Positions 30,993 to 39,767 of a stretch of DNA of 64,000 bases are shown piece after piece. The DNA lies in the NCBI RefSeq assembly GCF_000702545.1, contig NZ_JNIO01000008.1, positions 248,001-312,000 of the forward strand. The letters are read 5' to 3'. This stretch comes from Selenomonas sp. AB3002. Its GTDB lineage: Bacteria; Bacillota; Negativicutes; Selenomonadales; Selenomonadaceae. Within the stretch, counting starts at the first letter, position 1, and each line of letters starts with the position of its first letter. The notes under the pieces are model-generated. The model saw only the letters and a program-made list of their open reading frames with translations. It made no database searches and was not told where the DNA came from. The position numbers were made by a program, and so were the translations under genes.

Positions 30993-31409
30993 ATGGCAAA
31001 TCAGCTGCATATCTATACGAACAATCCCACGGCAGGGAAAACAGATGGTACGGAGGCTTCAAGCGGCACGGGACTTACGCCTATCTCCGTCACCCTCGAT
31101 GCCAGCAAAGCAGAATCAGCGGCGGTGAAATGCGCTGTCAGATGTGACGAGGGCTACAAGATTGACGGCGAGGTGACAGTCAGTCTTAAGGGGACGAGTT
31201 CAGCTAAGTGGAAACTGGCAGCGGACGGCAATTTTGCCGACAGCAAAGCGGCTTTAGATGGTGCAACCTGGAAGGATAAAATCACTCTGGCAGACGTGTC
31301 TAACGGGAATGTTATTTTCTGGGCAAAGGCCATGAGTTCAGAGGATGAGCCACCGCAGAAGGATACCAGCGTCAGCATCGAAGCAGTGGGGAAGGTTGTG
31401 GTGGCATAA
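30993..31409 (+). CDS. Putative tail/virion decoration protein
   Basis: The 138-residue protein is rich in Ser, Thr, Ala and Lys with an Ig-like beta pattern (GLTPISVTLDASKAESAAVKCAVRC, then VTVSLKGTSSAKWKLAADG). I do not recognise the family. It lies in the tail-tip operon, between the small tail protein and the next structural gene. Confidence 0.6.
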   Translation: MANQLHIYTNNPTAGKTDGTEASSGTGLTPISVTLDASKAESAAVKCAVRCDEGYKIDGEVTVSLKGTSSAKWKLAADGNFADSKAALDGATWKDKITLADVSNGNVIFWAKAMSSEDEPPQKDTSVSIEAVGKVVVA

Positions 31410-31422
31410 AGGGGGCAGACTG

Positions 31423-32310
31423 ATGAGATACATGAATCCTGGCTATGTATCCTGGTTGGAGAGAAATACTGACTTGGCTGTACAGGAAGAAACTGGCAAT
31501 CCTTATGCAAATGCTTCTTTTTATGTAAATAAGGGGAAGACATGCGTTTATCTTCTGACCTTGGATAAGGAACTGTACATCAAAGCTTCTCTTTGGCTTT
31601 ACAGTGCTTCACAAACCTACACGACTTGTTATATAGGGGCAGGGACAGGATATTTTACGGGAGCAGTCTTTAGCACCAATGATTCTACTACATGGAAGGG
31701 GGGCTATGCTGACGGCTCTTGGAATATCTCATGCAGAGTTAAAAATGATGCAATAGTAAAGACAAATGCCCTAAATGAAGTTCTGCTCCATTTTGACGGT
31801 AAAAAATGTGAAGCCATCATTAATGGCACAAGTGTCCTTAATACCAGTTGGACTAACAAGACCATAGAACTGGTCATTTATGCCGCAGATGGCAAGGGAC
31901 ACTGGTCGAACTTGATTATATCCGATGAGCCGATAGATATTCGTGAGCACGTTATCGAACTTCCTGTGACGCTGGCAGATGTGACCATGGACGAAATGGA
32001 ATCCGGCGGCTACTCGTCAACAAAGGCGGGGCAGGTTTTGCAGTATGCTCTAAATGCGGATACTCTGATAAAGAAATATGGCGGAGATTCGCTGGTTACA
32101 GGAATTGGCTTTCAGGCAGAAAAGGCGTACACGAACGGTGATTTACTGACAAAACTTGAAGAGTATCTGCAAGCAGAGGATGGAACGGAGCAGAACATTG
32201 GCAGTTTTTCACTGCCCACAGGTGATGGTCAGACCATTTTGGGGCTACCGATAGAGAACATCACGCTGGCAGATATGGCAGGGAAAAAGCTGGGGTACAG
32301 GTCATTATGA
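31423..32310 (+). CDS. Putative tail-tip or receptor-binding protein (lectin-like)
   Basis: This is a 295-residue protein. The start ATG 31423 lies after AAAGGGGG. The first 200 residues are beta-rich with many aromatics (LYIKASLWLYSASQTYTTCYIGAGTGYF, TTWKGGYADGSWNISCRV), suggesting a concanavalin- or carbohydrate-binding-like jelly roll. The role is inferred from position before the large tail protein. Base use is more AT-rich than neighbours, as often for receptor-binding genes. Confidence 0.5.
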   Translation: MRYMNPGYVSWLERNTDLAVQEETGNPYANASFYVNKGKTCVYLLTLDKELYIKASLWLYSASQTYTTCYIGAGTGYFTGAVFSTNDSTTWKGGYADGSWNISCRVKNDAIVKTNALNEVLLHFDGKKCEAIINGTSVLNTSWTNKTIELVIYAADGKGHWSNLIISDEPIDIREHVIELPVTLADVTMDEMESGGYSSTKAGQVLQYALNADTLIKKYGGDSLVTGIGFQAEKAYTNGDLLTKLEEYLQAEDGTEQNIGSFSLPTGDGQTILGLPIENITLADMAGKKLGYRSL

Positions 32311-34490
32311 GTATTGAACTAAAAGGCTTGCGTCCTGTTGCCTCAGCCATAATTACTGGCAGCATAGCGTTTAAGCCACAGAAAATGCTTGTCAGCATTA
32401 TACAGCCGGAACATATAGTGACAGCTTCTGCCGATGCGGAGCGTAAACTGGCCGCAGAAAATATAGCCAGGGCTGATGGCAGGAGGAATGTCATCAGAGA
32501 AACTTGTGTCATGGCTGATACCAAGCGCTGGGAATGCAGCTATGAAACGGTTAATGCTGAAACCTGTCGTTGCCTTGGTGTATCTGTTCATGGCGTAGCT
32601 GATTCATCGAGAGAGACGATGTGTACCAACGAGGTGGTTGCAGATGCCTGTAGGCAGATCATTTCTGCTCTGCAGGGGGCAAGCACCGGCACAATACGTG
32701 AAATCTACGCTGATGAGAAAGCTTCGGCAGATGCTATCCGAAGACTGTCAAGGGTGAATTCTCTGTTGGCAGATGCAGAGCGAAACTTGCAGGCATCACA
32801 GGTGGCAAGAGCAAAAGCGGAGAGGTGTGTTTCTAAAGCCGAATCTGCCATGCTGAGTGCCCTGAGACATGTGGTCAAGTCCGAAGTTGTCCTTGCCATG
32901 ACCGAGCGTACAGTAAATTCTCCTCTGCAGGCAGCAATCGCAGATACAGCAAGGCAAGTTGCCCGTATATCCCAAGCTGAAGCTGGTGTGGAGCGTGACC
33001 TGTACAAGTGGGAAATAGCCAAGGCAGATACCGTTATTATCCTGCCATACCAATTTGCCATAGATGCCAATAAGGGGGCGGAGGACACTGGTGGCATAGA
33101 CGATATTCCACAGCAGAGTATCTCCGGTATCCAATCCGTAACGCTTTCGCTCAATGAACGGACGCTGGCTGACACTTTTCAAATGGAGACCATCAGCCCA
33201 CTAGATATCGAATCGGCTGTGCAGGGACGGCTCCTGGACTTTGACTGTGATTTTCAGGTTGAGGAAACCAGCCAGCAAGGCAGATCGCAGACAGTGAAGG
33301 GGATGTACCCCTTAGACCGCCTTCTCTATATGCCCATCAATATTGAGGTGACGGAGGCAGACTGTTCCTATTATGCCAGCAGAATTGCAGGTGCATTGGG
33401 GTTGAACCTGGATTTGCGCATCGAGAATTTCACGCCATCACAGAACTACAGCCTGTCCGGCATGACCTATCAGGACTTTATCTCGTCGCTTTTTTCCTGG
33501 ACAAGCAAACTGCCCCAGCGGCAGATTAACGTGTTTATCCGTGGCAGGACGCTCCATATTATCCAGCGTGGTCATGAAGGAACGGTAACAGACATCTCTG
33601 ACTGGCCCCATACCATGCCCACCATCAATCGTAAACTCATCCGCTCGATTTGGGACAGCGCCACTACGGAAGGCTGGGACAGGGCAAGGAGTGATGAGGA
33701 TTACAAACCTATGCCCTTTACCGGCACCATTGGCATCGAGGGTATTACCCGCCACTATTTGAGCGGCCTGCTTACGGAGGAAGAAACAAATGGTAGCTTT
33801 ACGGAGTACACCTATGACAATGACTTGTACCTTACGGAAAAGCGGACGCATAACCCGGATGGCTCCACGGTGCAGACAATATATACATACGCCAAGACAT
33901 CTAATGACATCTATCTGTTCAAAGAAACGGAGAAAACCACGGACGCCACGCAAAAAGAGGGGGAAGCGCCCCATGATCGCAATGACTGGAAGGATTGGCT
34001 CAATCAGAACTTCACCACGAGGATAACATATCACGCCCCTATAGGCTACGGCTGGTACTCCACCACGGTGTATGAAGATGGTGAGTTTCAGGGGAGCAAT
34101 ATTTCCCAGGGCAAGCCCGGCGGCAAATCCAGCCAGTTTACCATCAATGCATGTAACAGAAGCCTTGGCAGCGATTATGGTTTTGATGACGACGATGATA
34201 ACAAATTCAAGGGACAGGCGCTTTTCGATACCGAATTTCCCGTGACAGGCGATGACTTCCTGCGTAAGCTCACCCATGAGATTGAGTGGCTGAACCGCAA
34301 GCGGCAGGAAGAAGTCAGCCTGGATATTGTCAGCCCCGTGGTAAAGGGACATGCCACAATAAGACATATTCTGGATTTTACGGAGAGAATACGGCTGGAT
34401 GGCAATGAGTATTTTCTGGTGAGCAATCAGGTAAAGATCACGCCCAGAAGCCTTCGGCAGAGCATAAGACTTGTGAGGTGGTACGGATGA
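32307..34490 (+). CDS. Large tail-tip protein (hub-like)
   Basis: This is a 727-residue protein. Residues 30-240 are an unusual Ala-rich helical region with recurring AD..R or A(D/E)R words (ADAERKLAAENIARADGRRNVI..., LADAERNLQASQVARAKAER). From about 260 the protein turns beta-rich (QQSISGIQSVTLSLNERTLADTF..., YPLDRLLYMPINIE) as in tail hub proteins, and the end returns to TIRHILDFTERIRLDGNEYFLVSNQVKITPRSLRQSIRLVRWYG. It probably links tail tip and fibre. Confidence 0.65.
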   Translation: MSIELKGLRPVASAIITGSIAFKPQKMLVSIIQPEHIVTASADAERKLAAENIARADGRRNVIRETCVMADTKRWECSYETVNAETCRCLGVSVHGVADSSRETMCTNEVVADACRQIISALQGASTGTIREIYADEKASADAIRRLSRVNSLLADAERNLQASQVARAKAERCVSKAESAMLSALRHVVKSEVVLAMTERTVNSPLQAAIADTARQVARISQAEAGVERDLYKWEIAKADTVIILPYQFAIDANKGAEDTGGIDDIPQQSISGIQSVTLSLNERTLADTFQMETISPLDIESAVQGRLLDFDCDFQVEETSQQGRSQTVKGMYPLDRLLYMPINIEVTEADCSYYASRIAGALGLNLDLRIENFTPSQNYSLSGMTYQDFISSLFSWTSKLPQRQINVFIRGRTLHIIQRGHEGTVTDISDWPHTMPTINRKLIRSIWDSATTEGWDRARSDEDYKPMPFTGTIGIEGITRHYLSGLLTEEETNGSFTEYTYDNDLYLTEKRTHNPDGSTVQTIYTYAKTSNDIYLFKETEKTTDATQKEGEAPHDRNDWKDWLNQNFTTRITYHAPIGYGWYSTTVYEDGEFQGSNISQGKPGGKSSQFTINACNRSLGSDYGFDDDDDNKFKGQALFDTEFPVTGDDFLRKLTHEIEWLNRKRQEEVSLDIVSPVVKGHATIRHILDFTERIRLDGNEYFLVSNQVKITPRSLRQSIRLVRWYG

Positions 34491-34705
34491 ATGGTGTAGA
34501 GGGGCTGGCCAGAGTGGTCGGTAGAGCAGCCAAAGCCAATAAGGGCATGGGGCAGGCGCAGCGAGGGATTATCCGGGGAGATAAAGTGTGCATCGGTAAC
34601 CGTGCCTATCCCTTCACGACGGCAGTGGAGTGCCATACGGAACCGGGCAGTGTTGTTTGGGTGCAGATGACGAAAACAGGCCGTGCTGTTATCGTGGGAG
34701 CGTGA
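34487..34705 (+). CDS. Small tail-region protein
   Basis: The 72-residue protein overlaps the end of the large tail gene (ATGA-like junction). ATG 34487 follows GAGGTGG; an in-frame GTG at 34478 is less likely. The sequence (GDKVCIGNRAYPFTTAVECHTEPGSVVWVQMTKTGRAVIVG) suggests a small beta barrel. No family is recognised. Confidence 0.6.
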   Translation: MNGVEGLARVVGRAAKANKGMGQAQRGIIRGDKVCIGNRAYPFTTAVECHTEPGSVVWVQMTKTGRAVIVGA

Positions 34706-34709
34706 TGGA

Positions 34710-35885
34710 ATGCGCAGGGCGAGAGTGACAGCAGTCAGCGGTCTTAGGGCACAGGCCAATGGTAAGTGGCTGAATATCATCGGCAACAAGGATGTTGTGG
34801 TGGGGGATTTTGTCTGGACTGACGGCAGATGTATTTATGGCAATGTCTACGAGGGCGGTGAGGCGGCTCCCATCATAAGTGCTAGTGAGCCGTATGTGCC
34901 GCTTCTTATGGGTAATGGCACCAGAGCGCTTTATCATAAGGGCAAGATAACCGAGCATGAGAAAGGGCAGCGGCATTCACTGATGGCAAGCCAGGGCAGT
35001 AATTTCTCTTTCGCTGATGGCAATGTGTTGGACGTGTATCTGGATGAACAAGGCGATAAGTATGCTCTGCTGTGGGGGGAATATAGCTTTACCGACCACG
35101 GAGAAGGTGATACCTATGAGAATCTGGACGGCCAGCCTGGCATCACGAAGAATGGTCTTATGGAGCAACCTGTCAACCTTAGTGAATATAGTAGCTATTG
35201 CTATGACTACGCTTACGAGGAGGCTGCAGTCATTGAAACGCCCCTATCTGGTGTAGGAGAAACAATGGATGAAATTTATTGGAACTACTGCACTTTGGAA
35301 AATGGCTGGTACGAATCAAAAGATGCCTATTGTTACTTGCTGAACTGCTATGCCCACGGCTGCCACATGGACGGCATAAACTGGCGAGAAGATGGTGAGG
35401 CTGACATAGGCTACCTTGTGGAGTTTACCTCATATATGTGGGTGATGGTCACGCCGGAGGGCAGCCAGCCACTATGGGCCATGACGGTGAGGGGATTGGA
35501 CGTTGACTTCGTTCCTGAACGTTATCGCTACCGTGTTTATGCAGGTGAGTTTACTCTGCCATTGCCTGATGGTTACTACATAGAAGGAACCAAGGTGGTG
35601 CCAAAAACCAAGGTACTGCGGGATGAATGGATGAATCCGTTTCCAGGTAAGCTGTATTCTCCGAAAAAGAAGCTGATATATGAGTCCGATTTCTCTGTAG
35701 GGCGGCCTATAAGGCTTGGGCAGATAAAAAAGAAATCATGGCTGATGACGATGGGGGATTATCTTTACCTGCTGAAAGGCGGCAAGAAGGAATTCCTATC
35801 TTACAACGTGCATAACAGCCGTCTGCATACCATGAAGAATCGAGCAAAATGGGTTAAGGGGGAAGAACTAGATGGAACATATTAG
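34710..35885 (+). CDS. Putative tail fibre/appendage protein
   Basis: This is a 391-residue protein, starting at ATG 34710 a few bases after the previous stop. The N-terminus resembles its upstream neighbour (VSGLRAQANGKWLNIIGNKDVVVGDFVWTDGRCIYGNVY), and a middle region is rich in Tyr and acidic residues (YCYDYAYEEAA..., YWNYCTLENGWYESKDAYCYLLNCYAHGCHMDG). It is predicted to be a late structural or adhesion protein by location only. Confidence 0.5.
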   Translation: MRRARVTAVSGLRAQANGKWLNIIGNKDVVVGDFVWTDGRCIYGNVYEGGEAAPIISASEPYVPLLMGNGTRALYHKGKITEHEKGQRHSLMASQGSNFSFADGNVLDVYLDEQGDKYALLWGEYSFTDHGEGDTYENLDGQPGITKNGLMEQPVNLSEYSSYCYDYAYEEAAVIETPLSGVGETMDEIYWNYCTLENGWYESKDAYCYLLNCYAHGCHMDGINWREDGEADIGYLVEFTSYMWVMVTPEGSQPLWAMTVRGLDVDFVPERYRYRVYAGEFTLPLPDGYYIEGTKVVPKTKVLRDEWMNPFPGKLYSPKKKLIYESDFSVGRPIRLGQIKKKSWLMTMGDYLYLLKGGKKEFLSYNVHNSRLHTMKNRAKWVKGEELDGTY

Positions 35886-36255
35886 ATGCTGGGCAGCGGG
35901 TGTTGGTGCTGTCCTGGGGGATTTCTTAGGCAACATGGATGGGCTGGTGACCGTCCTCATCACCTTCGTGGTGGTGGATTACATTACGGGTGTGCTTTGC
36001 GCCATAGTGGAAAAGCGGCTTTCAAGCTCCGTGGGGTTCAGAGGCATCTGCCAAAAGGTGATGATATTCTGCCTGGTGGGCATAGCCAATCTTCTTGATG
36101 CCAATGTACTGGACGCAGGCAGTATGCTGAGGACGGCAGTCATCTTCTTCTACTGTGCCAACGAGGGCATCTCCATCGTGGAGAATGCTGCCCAGATCGG
36201 GTTGCCGGTACCGGATAAGCTGACTGCAGTGATGAGGCAGCTTAAGGACAAGTGA
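35872..36255 (+). CDS. Phage holin (toxin-secretion/lysis holin family)
   Basis: This is a 127-residue membrane protein with hydrophobic segments at about 20-45, 55-85 and 90-110. The motif VLITFVVVDYITGVLCAIVEKRLSSSVGFRGICQKV is typical of the phage_holin_4 family. It forms lesions that release the endolysin, which in this phage lies far upstream at 14084. The gene overlaps its neighbour and is followed by a terminator. Confidence 0.88.
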   Translation: MEHIRCWAAGVGAVLGDFLGNMDGLVTVLITFVVVDYITGVLCAIVEKRLSSSVGFRGICQKVMIFCLVGIANLLDANVLDAGSMLRTAVIFFYCANEGISIVENAAQIGLPVPDKLTAVMRQLKDK

Positions 36256-36269
36256 ATAGGGAAGTTATC

Positions 36270-36302
36270 ATCCACTGCGGATTATCTGCGGTGGATTTTT
36301 TG
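36270..36302 (+). terminator. Late operon terminator
   Basis: ATCCACTGCG (36270-36279) pairs with TGCGGTGGAT (36287-36296) with one mismatch, followed by TTTTTTG. It ends the structural and lysis operon. Confidence 0.85.
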
Positions 36303-36308
36303 TTTTAG

Positions 36309-36348
36309 GGGTTAAAAAAAGTGTAAATTCTTTGACTGGAATATGAGG
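36309..36348 (+). repeat. 40-base element, copy 2 of 2
   Basis: This is the partner of 3319-3358: GGTTAAAAA, 12 bases, TTTGACTGGAATATGAGG. Here it is not attached to the end of a coding gene, since a terminator precedes it, which argues that the element acts as DNA or RNA rather than as conserved codons. Confidence 0.6.
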
Positions 36349-36360
36349 AGGTCGGAGTTT

Positions 36361-36735
36361 ATGACAGATATAGAAAAAGAAACTGTGGCTGAACTACGGG
36401 CAAGTGGTCTGGGTTATGGAAGTATAGCAGAGCGTATGTCGCTTTCCATCAACACAGTCAAATCTTATTGCATAAGGAATAAGCTGGTGGTCAGAAAATC
36501 TCAGATTGTCTGCCTTGAATGTGGTAAGCCGATTGTTCAGTCATATGGTCGGAAGGTAAAGAAGTTCTGCTCTGATGCCTGCCGCATCAAATGGTGGAAC
36601 CATCACACTGGGCTGATGAAGGCCAACGCAGTCTGTGCTCATTGCGGGAAGTCCTTTCATGGCAGGGGCAGTCAGAAGTATTGCTCTCATGACTGCTACA
36701 TCGCAGAAAGGTTCGGTAAAGCCAATGTCTCATGA
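36361..36735 (+). CDS. HTH plus zinc-finger regulator
   Basis: This is a 124-residue protein. The N-terminus has a helix-turn-helix (VAELRASGLGYGSIAERMSLSINTVKSYC). Two zinc knuckles follow (CLECGKPI...FCSDACR and CAHCGKSF...YCSHDCY). This type of small protein often precedes serine recombinase genes in Firmicutes prophages and may regulate them. The start has AGGAGG at 8-13 bases. Confidence 0.75.
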   Translation: MTDIEKETVAELRASGLGYGSIAERMSLSINTVKSYCIRNKLVVRKSQIVCLECGKPIVQSYGRKVKKFCSDACRIKWWNHHTGLMKANAVCAHCGKSFHGRGSQKYCSHDCYIAERFGKANVS

Positions 36736-36901
36736 GCTGCTTCTTAGGGAGGCGCGGTACCAGTCTTCCATGAGAATGTTCCGATCCCTCTTGGATAAAG
36801 GCATCATCAACCAAGGGGACTATGCTGAGGCAGAGCATTTGATGCGTGAGAAATATCATCCGTTGCTGGGCACATTATTCGCTGACATAGCGTTGACTTA
36901 A
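36725..36901 (+). CDS. Small SHOCT-domain protein
   Basis: This 58-residue protein overlaps the previous gene. ARYQSSMRMFRSLLDKGIINQGDYAEAEHLMREKY matches the SHOCT short helical domain. It is common upstream of phage recombinases, and its role is unknown. Confidence 0.7.
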   Translation: MSHELLLREARYQSSMRMFRSLLDKGIINQGDYAEAEHLMREKYHPLLGTLFADIALT

Positions 36902-36923
36902 GTTCCGAGTAGAGTGATATATA
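36893..36923 (+). promoter_or_regulatory. Recombinase promoter with 19-base spacer (cassette-leader type)
   Basis: TTGACT (36893-36898) and TATATA (36918-36923) are separated by 19 bases that end in AGAGTGA. The same box, spacing and AGAGYGA element define the cassette leaders at 14.9-21.8 kb. The -35 overlaps the end of the SHOCT gene. A GGAGGGG ribosome site serves the recombinase. Confidence 0.7.
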
Positions 36924-36944
36924 GTAGGGAAAGGAGGGGCGCCA

Positions 36945-38177
36945 ATGAAGAAGATAGAGCGGATAGAGCCAAAGGTACCGCAGATTAAGCGGAAGAAGCT
37001 GGTAGCTGCCTATGCACGAGTATCTGCTGAATCAGATAGACTGAACCATTCCTTGTCTGCACAGGTCAGTTATTACAGCCAGCTTATACAGAAGAATCCT
37101 GAATGGGAGTACGCCGGGGTGTACGCTGACAGCTTCATCTCCGGCACCAGCATTGACAAGCGTGATGAGTTTCAGCGCCTGCTTGCCGACTGCGAGGTGG
37201 GTAAGGTGGAAATCATCCTTACAAAATCCATCAGCCGCTTTGCCAGAAACACGGTTGACCTGCTTTCCACAGTGCGACATCTTAAGGTCCTTGGCGTAGA
37301 AGTGCGGTTTGAGAAGGAGCATATAAGCTCTTTGACCTCATCCGGCGAGGTCATGCTGTCCATTTTGGCAAGTTTCGCACAGGAGGAGAGTGTCAATAAC
37401 TCGGAAAATGTGAAGTGGGCTAAAAGAAAGCGGTTTGAACAAGGACTGCCCCATGCACGTTTCAATCTCTACGGATACAAATGGGAAGGGGACCAGCTGC
37501 TGGTGGTTCCAGAAGAAGCCGCTGTGGTGAAGCGTATATTTCAAGAGGTTCTTGTTGGCAAATCCGTGGCAGAGATTGGCAAGGAACTCTCTGATGACGG
37601 AATAACCACCAGAGAAGGATACCGTTGGAGCGCTCCCAGCCTTAGGTATATTCTCCAAAACGTCATCTACACAGGCAATTTGCTCTTGCAAAAATACTAT
37701 GTAGAGAATCCCCTTACACACAAGGTCAGGAAGAACAATGGGGAGTGCAACCGGTACTGGGTAGAAAATACCCATGAAGCCCTTGTGGACAAAGAAACAT
37801 TTGACCTTGTGCAAAGAGAACTTGGCAGACGGAGAGGGAGGAGTTCTACCCACAAATCCTGCTTCACTATGAAAATTAAGTGTCCGTTCTGCGGGCATAA
37901 CTATGTTTACCATACCTACAGAAGCACAAAGAACGAATATTGGGTACACCAGCCCAAGAAAAGAAAATGCCCCGTCAGATGGATTATCAATCAGGCTGAA
38001 ATAAAAAGGATATGTGCTGAAGTGCTGGGGGGAGCAGAGTTTGATGAGGAAACGTTTCTTAAGCAGGTGGATTTCATCAACGTGCCCCAGCGGGAGAGGT
38101 TGGAATTCCACATCAAGGATGGACAAGTCCTTACAAAATCATGCCGAAACCCAGGACGGAAGGAAAAGAGAGGGTGA
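36945..38177 (+). CDS. Large serine recombinase 1
   Basis: This is a 410-residue protein. The resolvase domain shows YARVSAESDRLNHSLSAQ (nucleophilic Ser in VSAES) and SRFARNTVDLLSTVRHL. It is followed by a recombinase domain (YKWEGDQLLVVPEEAAVVKRIFQ) and a single short zinc ribbon (CPFCGH...CPVRW). At 410 residues it is shorter than most phage serine integrases. The next gene overlaps by one base, so both recombinases are made together. Confidence 0.88.
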   Translation: MKKIERIEPKVPQIKRKKLVAAYARVSAESDRLNHSLSAQVSYYSQLIQKNPEWEYAGVYADSFISGTSIDKRDEFQRLLADCEVGKVEIILTKSISRFARNTVDLLSTVRHLKVLGVEVRFEKEHISSLTSSGEVMLSILASFAQEESVNNSENVKWAKRKRFEQGLPHARFNLYGYKWEGDQLLVVPEEAAVVKRIFQEVLVGKSVAEIGKELSDDGITTREGYRWSAPSLRYILQNVIYTGNLLLQKYYVENPLTHKVRKNNGECNRYWVENTHEALVDKETFDLVQRELGRRRGRSSTHKSCFTMKIKCPFCGHNYVYHTYRSTKNEYWVHQPKKRKCPVRWIINQAEIKRICAEVLGGAEFDEETFLKQVDFINVPQRERLEFHIKDGQVLTKSCRNPGRKEKRG

Positions 38178-39763
38178 TGATGGTGGCAAGAAAAGTAACG
38201 ACCATACCTGCGACAATCAACAAATTCACCTCTGCGCCCATAGCAAGCCATGCAAAGCGGAAGGTAGCAGGTTATGCTCGTGTCAGCACGGATAATGAAG
38301 ACCAGATATCCAGCTATGCCGCACAGGTGGATTACTACACTAAATATATCAGGGAGCGAGAGGACTGGGAGTTTGTTGGGATATACACGGACGAAGGCGT
38401 GACAGGCACCTCCACCAAGAAGCGTGAGGGATTCACCCAGATGATTAAGGATGCCCTGGCTGGCAAAATCCAGCTGATAATCACAAAATCTGTGTCTCGT
38501 TTTGCCAGAAACACCGTGGACTGCCTTACAACGATACGAAAGCTGAAGGCAAGTGGGGTGGAGGTGTACTTTGAAAAAGAGGGAATCTGGACGCTTGATT
38601 CAGCCGGGGAACTGCTCATCACTGTCCTCTCATCCATAAGTCAGGAAGAGGCACGGAGCATATCCGAAAATACAACTTGGGGGCATCGGAAACGTTTTGC
38701 CGATGGCAAGGTAAGCATCCCATTCAAGCATTTCCTTGGCTATGACAGGGGGGAAGATGGCAATCTGGTCATTAATCCAGAGCAGGCCAAGACGGTCAAG
38801 TTCATATATAAGCTGTTTCTTACAGGATTGTCCTACCAGGCTATAGCGAAGATATTGATGGATAAAGGCATAAAATCGCCAGGGGGGAAGGAAATCTGGC
38901 ATCCAGGTAGTGTGAAGCATATCCTAACCAGTGAAAAAATGAAAGGAGATGCACTGCTTCAGAAGAGTTTTACCATAGACTTCCTTGCCAAGAAAAGAAA
39001 AAGGAATGAGGGAGAAATTCCCCAGTATTACGTGACGGGCAACCATGAGCCTATCATACCGCCAGCTACCTTTGACCTTGTACAGGCAGAGATTGAGCGG
39101 CGTAAGAGTAGCAGGAGATATAGCGGCGTGACCATCTTCTCCAACAGAATCAAATGCGGCGAGTGTGGGCATTGGTTTGGTACCAAGGTTTGGCACAGCA
39201 CAGATAAGTATCGGAAGGTGGTCTATCAGTGCAACCACAAGTTTGACGGCGGAAAGAAATGCTCCACGCCACACTTGGTTGAGGCAGAAATCAAGGAGGC
39301 CTTCATCAAGGCGGTGAATCGGTTGCTGAAGGGCAAGGATGATATACTGGGCAACCTCCGTCTGGTTCAGGAGCAGATTTGCGATACGTCAGAATTGGAA
39401 GGTGAAAGCCAGAATCTGATGGAGGAACTCCAGATGCTCTCCGATATGATGCAAAAAATCATCAGCGAAAATGCCCGCATTGTCCAGGATCAAACGGACT
39501 ACCAAAAGCGGTACAATGAACTGGTCAGCCGCTACGACGCCGTCAAAGCCAGACACACAGCAGCGGAAAAATCCATCAAGGAACGGCATGCCAAGGCAGA
39601 ACGGCTGGATGCTTTTGCAAAAGCTCTGGAATCGCAGTCAAAACGGCTGACTGAGTTTGATGAAGGTCTATGGGGAACGCTGGTAGACTTCATGACTGTT
39701 TATAACAAGGACGATATCAGCGTGACTTTCAAGGATGGGGCAGAAATACATATAGGTGGATGA
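38177..39763 (+). CDS. Large serine recombinase 2
   Basis: This is a 528-residue protein. YARVSTDNEDQISSYAAQ carries the catalytic Ser. SRFARNTVDCLTTIRKL, a recombinase domain, a zinc ribbon (CGECGHWFGTKVW) and a long coiled coil (about residues 395-480) follow, as in integrases of the phiC31/TndX type. ATG 38177 overlaps the previous stop. It is the better candidate for the integrase; the shorter partner may be a second subunit or directionality factor. Confidence 0.9.
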   Translation: MMVARKVTTIPATINKFTSAPIASHAKRKVAGYARVSTDNEDQISSYAAQVDYYTKYIREREDWEFVGIYTDEGVTGTSTKKREGFTQMIKDALAGKIQLIITKSVSRFARNTVDCLTTIRKLKASGVEVYFEKEGIWTLDSAGELLITVLSSISQEEARSISENTTWGHRKRFADGKVSIPFKHFLGYDRGEDGNLVINPEQAKTVKFIYKLFLTGLSYQAIAKILMDKGIKSPGGKEIWHPGSVKHILTSEKMKGDALLQKSFTIDFLAKKRKRNEGEIPQYYVTGNHEPIIPPATFDLVQAEIERRKSSRRYSGVTIFSNRIKCGECGHWFGTKVWHSTDKYRKVVYQCNHKFDGGKKCSTPHLVEAEIKEAFIKAVNRLLKGKDDILGNLRLVQEQICDTSELEGESQNLMEELQMLSDMMQKIISENARIVQDQTDYQKRYNELVSRYDAVKARHTAAEKSIKERHAKAERLDAFAKALESQSKRLTEFDEGLWGTLVDFMTVYNKDDISVTFKDGAEIHIGG

Positions 39764-39767
39764 TGAT

